DNA of 64,000 bases from Paraescarpia echinospica (taxonomy: Eukaryota > Annelida > Polychaeta > Sabellida > Siboglinidae), in contig CM034535.1 of the NCBI GenBank assembly GCA_020002185.1, forward strand, positions 67,554,318-67,618,317, given 5' to 3'. The position numbers and the translations under genes are program-made. The notes beneath the pieces are model-generated. The model searched no databases, was not told the DNA's origin, and worked only from the letters and a program-made list of their open reading frames with translations. Positions 51,377 to 64,000 of this stretch are shown piece by piece. Position 1 is the first letter of the stretch. Each line of letters starts with the position of its first letter.

Positions 51377-52732
51377 TTGTTTGCGCCATCATGCGAGTGG
51401 TGGAAGTATTAACATACTCCTATCGCCACCTACCGTACAACGTAAGTGGTGTGAGTTGGAAGCTGTACGGTGAGCCGCCAACGCCGTGCACAGCCAATCG
51501 CTGCATTTCTGTTTTAGTGCGATGCACGTCAACAATTTAACACCTCTTTGTATTGTTAGAAATAGTCAACAGTTTAGTTAGTTTAATATTTTAATGTTTT
51601 TTTAAATTAATCTTAGAATGTGATAATCATAGTATTGTTAGCATTTGTTACAAATTTTAAAGCTTTAAGACTAATAAAAGACGAAAACTGAATCCTTGTT
51701 TATAATTTAAATTATCATATATGAAAGACGGTCTTCCCCGGAGCAATGCATTGTCTGTAGGACTTATCCAGCCCCTGAGAATGTATTTACTTGACCCCTA
51801 TAAACAAGTTTTAGACTTCGTCACAAGGTGTCCTCTTTAATCTAATTGGATTATAATGTACACCCTTTTATGTTGATATGCACCTAAATCAGAATTAAAT
51901 ACCATTTATCGCTACAGCGCGTTTTTAAATGTTAAAAGATATATCCTTAATTACCCAATAAATATGATTTGATATCCTTGTTTACCCAATAACAGTGATT
52001 TTATACATTAAATGCTGTGCGTGCATTACGTGCGTTAAACAAAAAAAAATATCCATACAATGTTGAAGTTGTTTCAGATCTGGTATCCTCGCAATGTATT
52101 CAGTGGATGTATTCTATAGGTTATGCAAATTGAAATGAATTGTATAACCAAGACAACAAAAGCGAGTAAGTGGTTGTATGAAAGATACATATGCAGATGT
52201 ATGTCACAAAAATAGACTCTGTTCATCTATTCATTATTTTAGAAGTACGCATATGTCCCTAATATAGATCCATGCTAAAAATAGTACTCGTAATGTCGTT
52301 TAGTGTCTATTGATAATTTCCCGGCTTGTCCTTTCGCAAACACCCGATTATAGTGCATTCGTCATCTAACACATGTTTCACTCAGTTATCAAAATAACTT
52401 ATTTAACCAAACGACCCACCAGTACAATGACATCTCAAATACAAATGAATTTTTCCGAAGCTTCTGCATACACGCCTTAAATAACAGCTTAGTGTCATCA
52501 CATAATTTAAACTCGGCTAAAGTTTGCAGAGATTATTTTCTTTCAAGAACGGAGCCGACGCGAAATAACGCGGCGCTTACAAAACCATTGCCATATTTAG
52601 GCGTGTATTGACTGTGGCCCTGTGACTGCTACCAGCAATCTCGCGTCGACCACAGACGAGTCAACACAAACAGACATTCCCCAGCCACGAGACACGACTG
52701 ATTCCCACGAACAAGTTTCACCTGGGCGTGCC
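51377..52732. other. Gap, no gene seen
   Basis: AT-rich; no credible open frame and no repeat I recognise. Confidence 0.35.
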
Positions 52733-52990
52733 CGGTGGCGTAGTGGTTAGAACAATCGTCAGAATCCGAGTTCGAATCCTGTTGCTGCCGTTTCGAAGTT
52801 CGCACAATTTCGTTCACTCCACATTGCTTCAGCGTGCTCAGCTGCATTTAATGAGCACCTCGATATAGACAGCGGCGGTTATATGAGAAGGGGTTATTGA
52901 TCGAATGAATAGGTGTGCGAGGAATGAGATGCCGAGCGGTTTGAGCTAAGGACTCGATACCGCGCTATATAAAGAAACTTTATCTGATGG
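52733..52990 (+). mobile_element. tRNA-headed SINE, diverged member
   Basis: The head has CCCGGTGGCGTAGTGGTTAG (A box) and GAGTTCGAATCCTG (B box). The body shares CATTGCTTCAG, CAGCTGCATTTAATGAGCACC and CGGTTTGAGCTAAGGACT with the SINEs at 22484 and 34050, and it ends near ATATAAAGAAACTTTATC. Confidence 0.7.
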
Positions 52991-55185
52991 TCCGTTTTCT
53001 ACACTACGTTTACTGTTGTCGTGCTGACAGAATGCATGCATATACGTGTGTTATTGTTAACAAACTATCTTTACGGCGCACGCGGTATTGTGAATGAAAC
53101 AATCGACATAGCAACACCGTATACAACACTGTGGCCTAGCAGTTCTTGGCCTATTTGGGTTGCGAATCAAATTTTTGTGCAATAAATTATAAAAAATATA
53201 TATATATAATAGGCATAAGATAAATTAATAATAAATGAGATCATTAATAAAATATTACTTACTGAACAAGGAGGCCAAATCAGTATTATTGGCGACTCTC
53301 TCAAAATGGCTTGGTGACCTAATTTTGGGTCGCGACCTAGAGGTTAAGAACCGCGTCTGTATCCGAATATGTAATAGAGAGCTGACATGTGACTGAAACG
53401 TTTGCGTGATTGCTTTGTATGGAGGTTTTACCGTCTGCAAGTCATTTTTAAATGTGTTTCCCTGCGTGGTGATCGTGTTCAATCTGTTCGTTCAATAAAC
53501 CCGCATCGTTCATACTCTGGCTTCAAATGTACATTCACCCGCATGAGACGACAGCTGTTGGATAATCATTCCATTGTATTTCCCATGAGAATTTTCCCTG
53601 ACCGAATTTTTCCAGGCTTATTTTCATCGGTTCCCCGTGAGCCACTCGAGAATGTGCAAATCCCTGGACGCATTCGGACGCGGAACGTGATACAGGACTA
53701 CGATAATTGAATTGTATCAGTTTATGTCTAACTTCCGGGCTCGGATCCCTCCCCATATCTCGCTTGCAACATATCTCCAACCGTCGTCGCCCTTCCCTCG
53801 TGTCACCCTTTCTTACTTCACGCTTTAATCGACCGCTTCCCACTCTTGGTCCGTCCGTCCGTCCGTCCGTCTGTATGCACGGATGTCTAGATGTGCGTGG
53901 GCACGTCTTTTTTCTATTGATTAGCCTAAGCCTAGTTTCATATTAATATATAACGACTGCATGACCGATTAGCCTCAATGAAGTAAATACTCCTCATTCG
54001 ACGAAGAAACAAAGCATGCGTCTGTATTACCGCCTGGCCGCATGCAGAAGCGTGTGTGTTTGCTCAGGTGTGTAAAGACGATCGAGCTGCAAAGACGACT
54101 GTGACGCTTCTATAGCGACCGGAAGTCGGTGGTATTCATCATTCGCGAAAAACGATTCGGGTGATTTAGTGGCATCGTTTTGTTAAACTGATTGACACAA
54201 GGGGACGCGCGTTTGTGTAATAATTGATACCGCGCACACACAACACTTTAGTACCTATATCCTGTGCTCTCAGTTGGGTCTCTTTCAACGAACGCACAAA
54301 GCCATCGGAGCACGCGTCTGTCACAGGTGATTCACGATTGCTTTGGTCTTGCTTTGAATTCCTTTGGCGTAACACAAGTTAACACATCGTCCGCGCGACA
54401 CGCGCTTTCGACGATGACACCTGATAAAGATACTTATCTCGCACACCCTGGCTCCTTTACAAAATGTAACTGCATTCACTGATGTCGGTAAAGTTCACAG
54501 TGCGAAATGTTATTAACTGGTCATTTTGTATTGCCTTCGTATTGGCCTTAAGGGTAGCCGCACCAGGCGGCGGCAGCAGGCAGTTGAACAACTATATAGA
54601 AAAACAACATGACATATTACAAATATTTAGAGGAACTGACACATTTAATTTAATACCACCTCTTTGTGTAATATACCTGGCTACGTGTTTATATCTAAAC
54701 TTGTGAATTGTTGCCGACATAAATGACGAGTTGTCAGTTGACGTTGATAAGTGTGTGAGTGCATTCGCTACGTCGGCAGTAACATTTGGGAGTCGAGTAT
54801 GTTTCAGTTTCAAATCAGTGTCTCTGCTGTGACCACAACAATTAGCATGTCCTTGTGTATAACCGAGTTGACGGGCGCAGGGACGGATTAAAGGATACTT
54901 GGGCCCTGGGGAAGTTTGGATTGTACCCCCCCCCCTCCATCGAAAGCCAAGACCGAAGTGTACATTATAATGCAATTTTAAGCGACACTATTTTTTTATT
55001 TAATTAGGCTAGACTAGATGCTTCCCTGCAAACACTACCTTTTCGTAATGTTGTCGTCCAGTCGTATGACAATGCAAGTATCATGAGCAGCAAATACAAC
55101 GGGGTGGAAGCCAAGATCCGATCGAATTTTGAGAATGCACAACGATTCTATTACCTCTGCTTGGTGTATAACTGCAGTGGAGAAC
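52991..55185. other. Gap, no gene seen
   Basis: Mixed composition with short frames up to ~125 codons on either strand, none with recognisable motifs. CCGTCCGTCCGT at 53850-53870 is a short simple repeat. Confidence 0.35.
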
Positions 55186-55480
55186 CAGGGGCGGATCCAG
55201 AGGGGGTAGTCTGGGGGGCACAAAAACCTCGACTGGCGGCCGAACGAAATGTTGTAGAAAATATTTCGCTGCCGCGCCACCGTAACACTTCAGCTTCTCC
55301 GCTGTCTCGGCTGACTGATGACATCAGAAGACGGGGGGGGGGGGACTGGTGTTGAAACTTTTCGCTGCTGCGTCGTCGTAACTTCAACCTTATTGTAACC
55401 TGAACGGGGGCACATTTCCCATTTAAAAAGATCTACGGGCACGCCAAATTACAATGGTATAGGTGCCCCCCCCAGACCCC
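55186..55480 (+). mobile_element. hAT-like repeat, family A
   Basis: CAGGGGCGGATCCAGAGGG start, GGCGGCCGAACGAAATGT, then GCTGCCGCGCCACCGTAACA and CTACGGGCACGCC, ending at a C run. This is the clearest + strand copy of the family. Confidence 0.65.
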
Positions 55481-58400
55481 CTAGACCTGTCTATGAGAAC
55501 GCACAAGTATTCTAACTGGTGAAACGGGTAAAAATGAGTTACGCTCAACAATAAGGGGCAGAAACGATGACTTCCTTTCACCGGTGTCAATAGTGTGCGA
55601 TGTTCTGAGAAAAGTTTAATTTTCCTCAATAGTTGATGAGTTTTCGCAGAGAAAATCACGAAAGGTGGTAGAGCCTACTTTGAATAGCGGGTTTGCCGAC
55701 GAGCTAGGCGCAGGGACCTAGTTCTGTGAAAATTCCGGACATATCATTGTATAGTCTTGTGTCATTTTCACTCAGTGTGCCCTGGTATTTCCAATATACA
55801 TTTGTTGTCCATTTGGGTGGGGCCACGGAAACTCAGGGCCCTGGAATTATTTTTACTCCCTTGAATGAGGACCACGAATGCTCGGGATCCTGGAATTGTT
55901 GTTCTTTTCTCCTTTGAGTGAGGCCCCGGCAGATCAGGGTCCTCGAATTATTTGTTTTCACTTGAGTGGGGCCCCCGGGAGATCTGGATCCTGGAATTGT
56001 TTATCACTTGAGTGGCGCTCCCGAAAGCTCAGGGGACTGAACACGTGTCCCAGTTACACTGGACGGACGATGTCTGGTTGACATTAAGAAAGCAAAAGAT
56101 AAATGGTCAACAAAGATAAAACAGTTATTACCATCGTCAAACCTTAGTAAGAAAGTAACATTGATAGTTCGACTCCGATGTAAGAACGAAAAATAAGTTT
56201 GCAAGATAATTTAACACATATGTAAGTTAGATTTAGATTTATTTAAAAAAATGTGTTAATTACTATTAATTCTAAACCAAAATGATGTACTGCTGAATGC
56301 TCTGCGTTGATGGATGTAGCCGGATAGGCGCATATGCAACTGAGTCTGATAACATCACTGGCTAGATTTTAGTTTCTCGTGAAATTGTCCACGTGTCTTC
56401 AATGTGCAAAAAGCCTTCAACATATAAAACAGTGCATTTGACAAACACACGCACGCTTGTACGCACACACACGCACGCGCACACGCGCACACGCGCACAC
56501 GCGCGCACACGCGCGCACACGCACGGATGTTTTTTGTGCCCATGCAACGGATGATATCCCACACTACGTGGTTTAAGGTATCAAATCAGTCTTAGTGGAC
56601 AATCAAGGGTATCATGTGTATATTTTAACAACTCAAAACACGTTTTATGGATGGAGGGTGCTCATTACTTGACATATCTAGGCGCCCGTCTCGGCACATT
56701 GTACACGTTAAATGGTTTAATCCATCTACTTTTTAAATGGGACTATAAAGTTGCCGAAATTGTGGGTTGTGACTTGTGTCAACAGAAGAGCGTGCGCATT
56801 ACAACCTAATCAACTTGAATGGGTTTCTTTGGCCAGAAGTCTAAAACGTATTTAGGTGGTGTCGATTGCGCTCATGTTCAAGAATGGCACAGGGTCTGTA
56901 CTGGCAATGAAAATGGATCAAACGTTGACAATAAACAAAATAGCAACTGCGCGGGCATTTAACTTAGCATATGCATACACACAATTCACCCAGTTTGGCT
57001 GCCCCTGCCTGCTCAATACGCATGTAGTTATTTGTTTATGCGAAACAACAAGAGCTCAGTACACTACGCTGTATGCTGTGTAGAACTACTGCATATCTTA
57101 AAGATGATACTTCGGTGACAAACGGCGCCCACTAAATACGAATTTTAAATGCCGAAAAAGGATTGACCTGATCTTCCCAGTCGGGTGCAGGAGGGTGTTT
57201 GCACATGCGCACAAGTATGTGTGTTTTCGTGTGAATGTCTTTATCACAATAACAAAGCAATGTGCTATTCGGTCACAAAGTGTGGGAAAATATCGCCATG
57301 TCGCGCTAGAAACGTTGTTTGTGTTTGGTTCGATGGACAACGGGCAAGTATCTGTGAGCGGCATCGCCTCTCCAATTCGGTGATAATGGGGTGCTTCAAA
57401 GCCGAAAGAATCACGTGGCCGCATCTATACGTGCGAACGGTACATCGCTCACATGTGGGCGGAACGCTTGTATGGGCTTTGAACGTGGAACATAGGGCTA
57501 AACAACGATAAGGGTGTATGGATAGATAAAACAGGGCTGGTTTGTCTAGGATAAGTCTGCAAATCTGGCGCAGCGGTATTGTGTTATAAAAAACTCAACT
57601 CATAATGAATCTTATAGTAGCGGTAGAGGGTTCGATAGGGTCAAGTTTACTTGGATTTATTGGCATCCAAACACAGTCATCGTATGGCGTGTGAGAACGG
57701 AGCATTGTTGAACTAAAGTAAATAGGAAACCGTAGTCGTTCGTTGAAAAGCCACATTTACACTCACACTACCTGATACACCCTTTGAAACCTTCACGATT
57801 AATTGTATAGTATGTTCTACATAACACATACAGTAGACTCAGCTTAATAGAAGCACAACGGGCCAGAACAAGTTGACTATATATTAAGCGGCTAGTTCAC
57901 AGAAATAGCATACACACGCACGTGTGCACATACACACGCGCACACACACGTCTGCAACAAAGATCACCTACGCCTGCAGCAAAGAACACTTATAGGTATA
58001 CGCCAGCAGCAATTATCTCTTTTATATGTATATAGGTATACACCAGCAGCAAAGATCGCCTTCACCAGCAGCAGACTCGGCTACTGACGACGATGGTGTC
58101 AATGCTTCCCATTCATCCAACGCCGCTGTCCCGGCGGATGACATAGACGTGTATGATGTTCACTGGCTCTAGAGTGGATACAGCCACAGTCGATGCAGAC
58201 AACAATTGGTTGGATTTTTAACACGGCAGACTGGGCATTTGCCCACAATATAATTCTATGGGGCCTGTACAAAACACGTTATGGTCATTTATTTCATCCT
58301 CGCAAGCCAGGGCTGTTTGCCATTCAAAACTAGCCCTGGCTGATCCCCTACGCGAAGTGCGGAATTTAGCTGAGTCAAACTAGTAACTGACTTCGCCAGT

Positions 58401-61400
58401 CGCGACTCCATCACACGTGAGAACAGCGCAAATACCGCCCCAATTTGTTGACGGGTAAACGACTTCTGGGAATCCCAATGTATAATGATGACCCGTTCGC
58501 CAATTAGCACGAGTAGCTGAGTGGTATTGTGTATTCGAGTAATTGCTTCTACTTCCTAAACATTGCATGTAACACGAGCCACGGTTGGTTGAAATTAGTT
58601 TTATTATAACCACCTGACCTGCCGACATCCACTGACCTCGTGAGCGATTTCATATAGGCTGAGCTTAAATTCAGAGTTTCGCAAAGCCAGCCAGCAGTAC
58701 CCCCTGGCTGGCACTTGCGTAATCAGCAGCAGCGACCCCTGGCGCGCGAGGATGGTTTATTTGGAGTAGCAACGTTGTTATATGTAACATGAGTGCATCA
58801 ATGTGATGCGAATTGGTGTTCTAATTTGGAACGTACTTTGTTGTGAAGTCCCTAATGTAGAAAGTAGGAAGGATTGAGAACTAGTGATACGATACCCGGC
58901 CAATCACTGCCCAGGTCCCCCAGTCCTAAATCAGTCGCTGTGTTGTACTATCATGTCGTCCCTCGTAGATACTTGCACGAGGTTTTTCATCCAGCACCAC
59001 GCACACACGACCCTTTGTCATAAACAACAAATAACACTCGGCATTGCCTGTGTCCAAAGGTGGCTTACAATAATTAATTTATAAAAACCTCCAAGCACAA
59101 CGCATTATTAACTGCCTGTGTCAGTAGGATTTGGTAAACATGCAACGCATTTGCGTCTACAACATACGCAATTCAATCAAAACCCCGAATGTGTGACAAC
59201 GAGCAAACGGGTTGATAGATTACGGACATACGTTTAATCAGCCCCACAAAAGCGTGCGCGTAAGTTGACGCACGCGTCGAACTGTATTTTAATGACTGCG
59301 CACAATCAGCTTTTCGCGTGAAGTACACGCTTTATTGCATTCTTTGTAACGCCTTATTTCGGCAATGATTGTAATTATTGAGTGAATGCAGCTAAAGAGG
59401 AATGTCGACTCTTCTGGCTGTTAGGAAGCCATGCATGTGTAATATGTTTCGCGTAAAAAGGTCGCAGTCGCCCTTGTCGCGTGCCCGTCTCGTATGTCAC
59501 GCGTCCCGACGGCTGCCTTCTTGCTTGCATCTCCTTCTAGTCTCGGATCGCGCCAACGGTCGCTGATGACATCTTAAATGTCGTCCCATGGCTTCCTCAT
59601 TACGTCGGTAAGGCACGCTTCAATTGTCATCTTACCCACTTCCTCCCATACCCGTAATGTTGGTGATTTTGGTGACGGCCAAATCATTATTCAGCCTTTT
59701 GACTCACATCCAGGGTCAGGGGCAATGTCGTTGTATGGTGGCGCAGTGCCTGTTTTTCGGCCATGTTTGTTGGCGATGGACGCATTCGAAATAATATTGC
59801 AAATTTATAGCGACCTTGTCTGCCCCATATTGATTGATAGTTAGTATTAATATAATGTTCTACACACTAGAATAAATATGTTGAAAGTGTATTCTCCACC
59901 AAATTGTATTGTTCGTAAGTTGAATGTTGCACGCACGAAACGTCTAAATTGTAGATAACATATTATAACAGTAGGCTAAACTCCAGCTACGTGACCCGCA
60001 TCGTTTCCGTCCCCTGTTGTACTCGACTCCGTCTAACACCCACGGGATTCCACCGAGATACAATTAGACGTCGGGGATGTGTTGATTTGAAGGAGCGAAC
60101 ACAAACGGTATAGCTATAAAAAAATGCCGAACCGAATCAGGGGCGCTGTGTCCTGGGACTGGGATATGGCTGTGGGCACGACATAGATACGTGGTTTGGT
60201 GCTGGTCGTAAATGCGGACAGTTTGCTGTATTTTAAAGTGAAGTGGTGTGTTTTTCTTCACGTGTAACAGGTGGAAATAAATAATTGTATAACGCTCAAA
60301 ACACCAGTGTATTTATTTGCCATGTATTCAATTTATAATGTCTCAACATGTTATACACATGTAAGCATGTACGCACGCATACATACATAGTCACATATGT
60401 GCACACGCACTCGCACGTATACATATACCCGCATATACTAGCAGACATAATAGTATGTAATCGCACACATACACACGCACACATACACACACACATACAC
60501 ACATACACACACATACACACATACACACGCACACACGCACACGCACACGCACACGCACACACACACACATACACCACACACACACACTCACACACACACA
60601 CACCTACACACACACCTACACGCACACGCACACGCACACGCACACGCACACGCACACGCACACGCACACGCACACGCACACACACACACATCCCCAAATA
60701 TACTCGCACACACACGTTCACATGCGCGCGCGCATGCACACACAATTACTGTACTCGTGCAACCACACACATTTATGGGGTGATGCTATCGGTTCACCTC
60801 TCTGTCGTCTCTCTCTAGCTCAGTGATTCAGCGAGTGAATGGGATCGTCCGGACGAACCACACCCATTTCGGATAAGCTTTCCACAACGCTTAACACCGT
60901 GTATATCAAAGTACTGCATTAGTCTATATATAAAGAGCATAAACCTCTCATATAATTGTACATCAAAAGAAACATGGACTTTGAGTGTTTATTTATCTAG
61001 TCCAAAGTTTTCCTAAAGCGGGTTGTCATAAAACGGATCCTGTTGCGAGTCTAAACCCCGTTGTGGTTCCGGATTATTGCGCAGTTTTGCAATGTTGCCA
61101 TTTATCTTTGTGGCACGCGGTCGTTCAAGTTAGATTTGACAACGTGTTGTGAGTTTATACGCAGTATCGTATGTAAACTATTGCGAAAAGCAGCCAATTG
61201 CATTGTCAGCACACTGAGCGAAATACTTTGAAATAGAAATACACATACGTCAAGCCAGTGTTGTTTACATCACCCAGCCGGATTTCACGCAAGCCATTTA
61301 TATATAAAAAATAGAACATGGTCGACGTGACTGTCGGTGTATCATTTTAAATAACATTAAGCCGATACCTCGAACGGAACACATGCCTATTTAACAGGTT

Positions 61401-62060
61401 TGAACGTGTCGTTGCTGGTGTATGTGAAATTTACGTTTTACGTGGCAATCGTGGCACTCATTGAAATACCAACCTTTACAAATACTCTAATTGTGCCCCA
61501 GTGCAACGTCTAGCGTATGGCTTGTATGGTTTAGTGGAAATCTCACACCAGATAATCGTGTACAGTTTAACACATGTCCGAACACATGGTGGGTTAGTAT
61601 CACTAGGGTGTAAAAGAACGTGGTTTAATAACTTGTAAATAAACAAGAGACAAGGAGATTACAATTATTGACGCAGGCGTTTTTCTCGGTTAAGCAATAA
61701 GGCTTCGAGCAAATAAAGTAACATTGGTGAAGGAGCGGTGTATTCACATTCACAAAGGGTAATAACTGATTTGAATACATTATTTGCTAATTGTGTATTT
61801 GTTGGCAACACGAACATCTTTAAAGCACAATTTTCAAATTTCTTATAAAATTATTCAGTCATACATATTGATACTTCATGTGTATTGAACAGGAGAAATA
61901 TAAACAATCTAGCTAATTTATGATGTATTGTGTATAGTAGGTATTATATTTCTAATAGGTGAGTGGATTTGTCAGTGAGGGGTTATATCCGTGAGGGGTT
62001 ATACCTAGAAGGGTTAATGTCATACACCCCAGTCATACACACTCAAGCGTGCCGAAGACT
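55481..62060. other. Long stretch with CA-rich arrays but no recognisable gene
   Basis: Repeated phrases at 55800-56040 (GAGTGGGGCC, CTGGAATTGTT) form a loose ~60-bp degenerate tandem. CA/CG-rich microsatellites lie at 56455-56525, 57910-57950 and 60365-60770, the last mixing ACACAT, ACACGC and ACACAC. A possible decayed SINE head is near 57567. No open frame has coding character that I trust. Confidence 0.4.
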
Positions 62061-62384
62061 CATTCGTCAGTACGCGTATATGCCTATTTGTGACCCATTC
62101 GTCAGTACGCGTATATGCCTATTTGTGACCCATTCGTCAGTACGCGTATATGCCTATTTGTGACCCATTCGTCAGTACGCATATATGCCTATTTGTGACC
62201 CATTCGTCAGTGCGCATATATGCCTATTTGTGACCCATTCGTCAGTACGCGTATATGCCTATTTGTGACCCATTCGTCAGTACGCATATATGCCTATTTG
62301 TGACCCATTCGTCAGTACGCGTATATGCCTATTTGTGACCCATTCGTCAGTACGCGTATGTGCCTATTTGTGACCTATTCGTTG
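62061..62384. repeat. 35-bp tandem repeat, just over nine copies
   Basis: Unit CATTCGTCAGTACGCGTATA plus TGCCTATTTGTGACC, exactly 35 bp from 62061 (starts at 62061, 62096, 62131 and so on). Sites of variation are TACGCG/TACGCA/TGCGCA. No spacers, so it is not a CRISPR. Confidence 0.95.
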
Positions 62385-62636
62385 CAGACACGTGTTTTAA
62401 ACGCGGACGTTTCCAAGACTGTCACACGCATTGTAAACTTTTTGTAACGAAATAATAATTTAGACCATCGTACGAAACAACTAGCTGTTTATTATGCGCA
62501 TGCTAAGTAGTATATCGCATTTCTTGAACATCCGTCTTTTGCACTTGATCACAAAAGCTTTTGCTTTGTACGCAATTCGTGTGTCATTTCTTCAAATTAA
62601 ATGGTAATGGATGAGACGATGTGGACATCCATTCAA

Positions 62637-62882
62637 TTAGATCGTAAACCAGATTTGGCCAATACCCACAACACAAATCGCGTCACCGTCTTGCAACGTC
62701 TCTGTTCGGCTACATGAACAATGTGTTGCAACTGACAGATAGACACCGATAACGCTAAGAGATGTAACGCAGCCGCCAACCACATCCAGATCAAACGGCT
62801 GATTGGGAGATACTTTGATGTCGGCAGTGGATGCATTGCGGACAAGCAAACACACGAGGGAACGTACGAATAAATTCCACAA
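62637..62882 (-). other. Possible host exon or gene remnant, unrecognised
   Basis: A minus frame reads NASTADIKVSPNQPFDLDVV followed by GGCVTSLSVIGVYLSV, a Cys pair and DGDAICVVGIGQIWFTI before a stop. The alternation of hydrophobic and polar residues looks like a folded beta domain more than most frames here, but I recognise no family and see no clear splice sites. Confidence 0.25.
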
Positions 62883-62989
62883 CGGTCTATAGGGATAGGG
62901 TCTAGACCTATGAAGCTACATGTGTTTTCGACTTTCCCAGACTGTCCTGAAAAATACATAATTCTACACTTTAACAACGACAACAACAA

Positions 62990-64000
62990 CTATATTATTC
63001 TATAAAGCAATCTTTTTAAACCCAGTTGGACATTCTCCGTCGAATAGTCATGAAAGTTTCCTGTGATCAAACCCAATCATAGATTTATGTTAGAGCAGCA
63101 GGGCTGTAGCGTGGTTGTAATTTTAAATGGAGGGTTTCAACTACGAGAATCAGGCCCGTCCTCAAGGTTTACAAAAGGCGTTCGGCATTCTAGGGAAATT
63201 TGCATATTTAAAAAAACCTCCAGCTGTACCCGTTCACCCGTTCAACGGCATCGCCGCTTAAAGCTCAATAAAATATGCGACTACACCCCACCTTAAACCT
63301 CCAAATACACCCCATTTAGACCTTTAACTGCCCCCCTCCCCCCGTCAGACTTCCAACTGCACCTTTATGGTTTGGTCAACTTTTGCATCATCAATCGAAA
63401 CTTCAGTGGAACTTGAGCAGAACCATCGCCACAACGTTCCATGGCAGCAAACAGTCGTAGGCAAGGAATTGGATGACAGAAACGTAAGGCGGGTGAATCA
63501 ACTCTGCCAAACAATCAAGTGCATGCTGCAGCTACGCAAGACTGCTCAAATGTCTTTCGCCAAACGTCGGCTTTTCTTGCGTACCCGCGTATGTGTTAAT
63601 GGATTGCAATTACAGACCACCACCATCGACTTCTGTACAATTGCAATTATTTCCTGCCGTGGATCCAGTAGCAGCTGATGCAGATTACCGAGATGAGACG
63701 ACAGTACCGGAAAAACCACTAACCAGATACCGTGTGTTATGCAGTACAGAGAGCCCATTTTAAATCAGAGAAATTGTTGATGCAAATGCCCTAATACGTC
63801 CTTCAGAGATCAAAGCGTGACCGGTCCGATCTCGTAAACAAGGCGACTCGGGGAAGAAATACGTCGGAACTGCTGTGGTCGCTACCCAGGGTCCTTGACC
63901 ACCGTCCTAAACCCACTATAATCTCCTTCAGCGGAGTATCACGAATGGTGATCAAAGCTGATCGGAGTTATAATTATGCAAACCGCAAGCGTGCTGCATG
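62990..64000. other. End stretch, no gene recognised
   Basis: A C-rich patch at 63220-63370 has repeated CTCCAACTGCACC-like phrases. A + frame of 103 codons (63367-63678) has no motif I know. Confidence 0.3.

Noticed and set aside
60296..60818. Cys/Val- and Thr/His-rich frames over the CA arrays
   Set aside because: Simple-sequence artefacts of ACACGC/ACACAT repeats.
62061..62384. CRISPR-like regular array
   Set aside because: Units are directly adjacent with no unique spacers, and the context is eukaryotic; it is a tandem repeat.

Overview
The window looks like a piece of a marine-invertebrate nuclear genome. Most of it is AT-rich DNA with a tRNA gene, tRNA-headed SINEs, LINE fragments, MITEs, minisatellites and simple repeats. 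I see no confirmed intact, expressed host protein gene. The species cannot be fixed from the sequence. The mix (Polinton, hAT, Mutator-like and CR1/RTE elements, a possibly intronless GPCR relic) fits a lophotrochozoan or another marine invertebrate.

The richest part is a Polinton/adintovirus-like element at 1-9711 (copy 1), which runs off the left edge. DNA polymerase B lies on the + strand and converges on a compact minus-strand block. Read from 9669 downward, that block is NADAR-domain protein, packaging ATPase, small hydrophobic-tailed protein, a conserved 256-aa protein, a 64-aa single-span membrane protein, DDE integrase with chromodomain, a 116-aa membrane protein, penton-like minor capsid protein, double-jelly-roll-type major capsid protein and adenain-like protease. 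Genes abut or overlap, several at TGATG or TAATG stop-start junctions. TATA boxes sit 35-43 nt before the NADAR, ATPase and 116-aa membrane protein genes. GC and CpG content are much higher than in the flanks. Except for an amber codon near the end of polB, copy 1 looks intact within the window.

A second, diverged and decayed copy lies inverted at 14224-19280 (copy 2), with the same gene order. It has frameshifts, nonsense codons and two large deletions, one of which makes an in-frame capsid-protease chimera, but it keeps some small genes open. The NADAR ends of the two copies face each other across about 4.5 kb holding repeats with CTCF-like motifs, a broken GPCR gene and LINE fragments.

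From 19.3 to 43 kb there is a GC-rich island, a TAATTAG cluster, hAT-like and SINE repeats, a 3.8-kb 36-bp minisatellite, LINE relics, a hAT transposase pseudogene, a tRNA-Leu(TAG) gene and a 460-bp MITE. At 42842-51376 a second MITE of the same family is split by an 8.07-kb insertion. The insertion has ~440-bp direct terminal repeats and short inverted tips, and carries a Mutator-like transposase and a His-Me-finger endonuclease-like protein, with a CR1-type LINE nested inside. The last 12.6 kb is mostly unannotatable, apart from one SINE, one hAT-like repeat, CA-rich arrays and a 35-bp tandem repeat.
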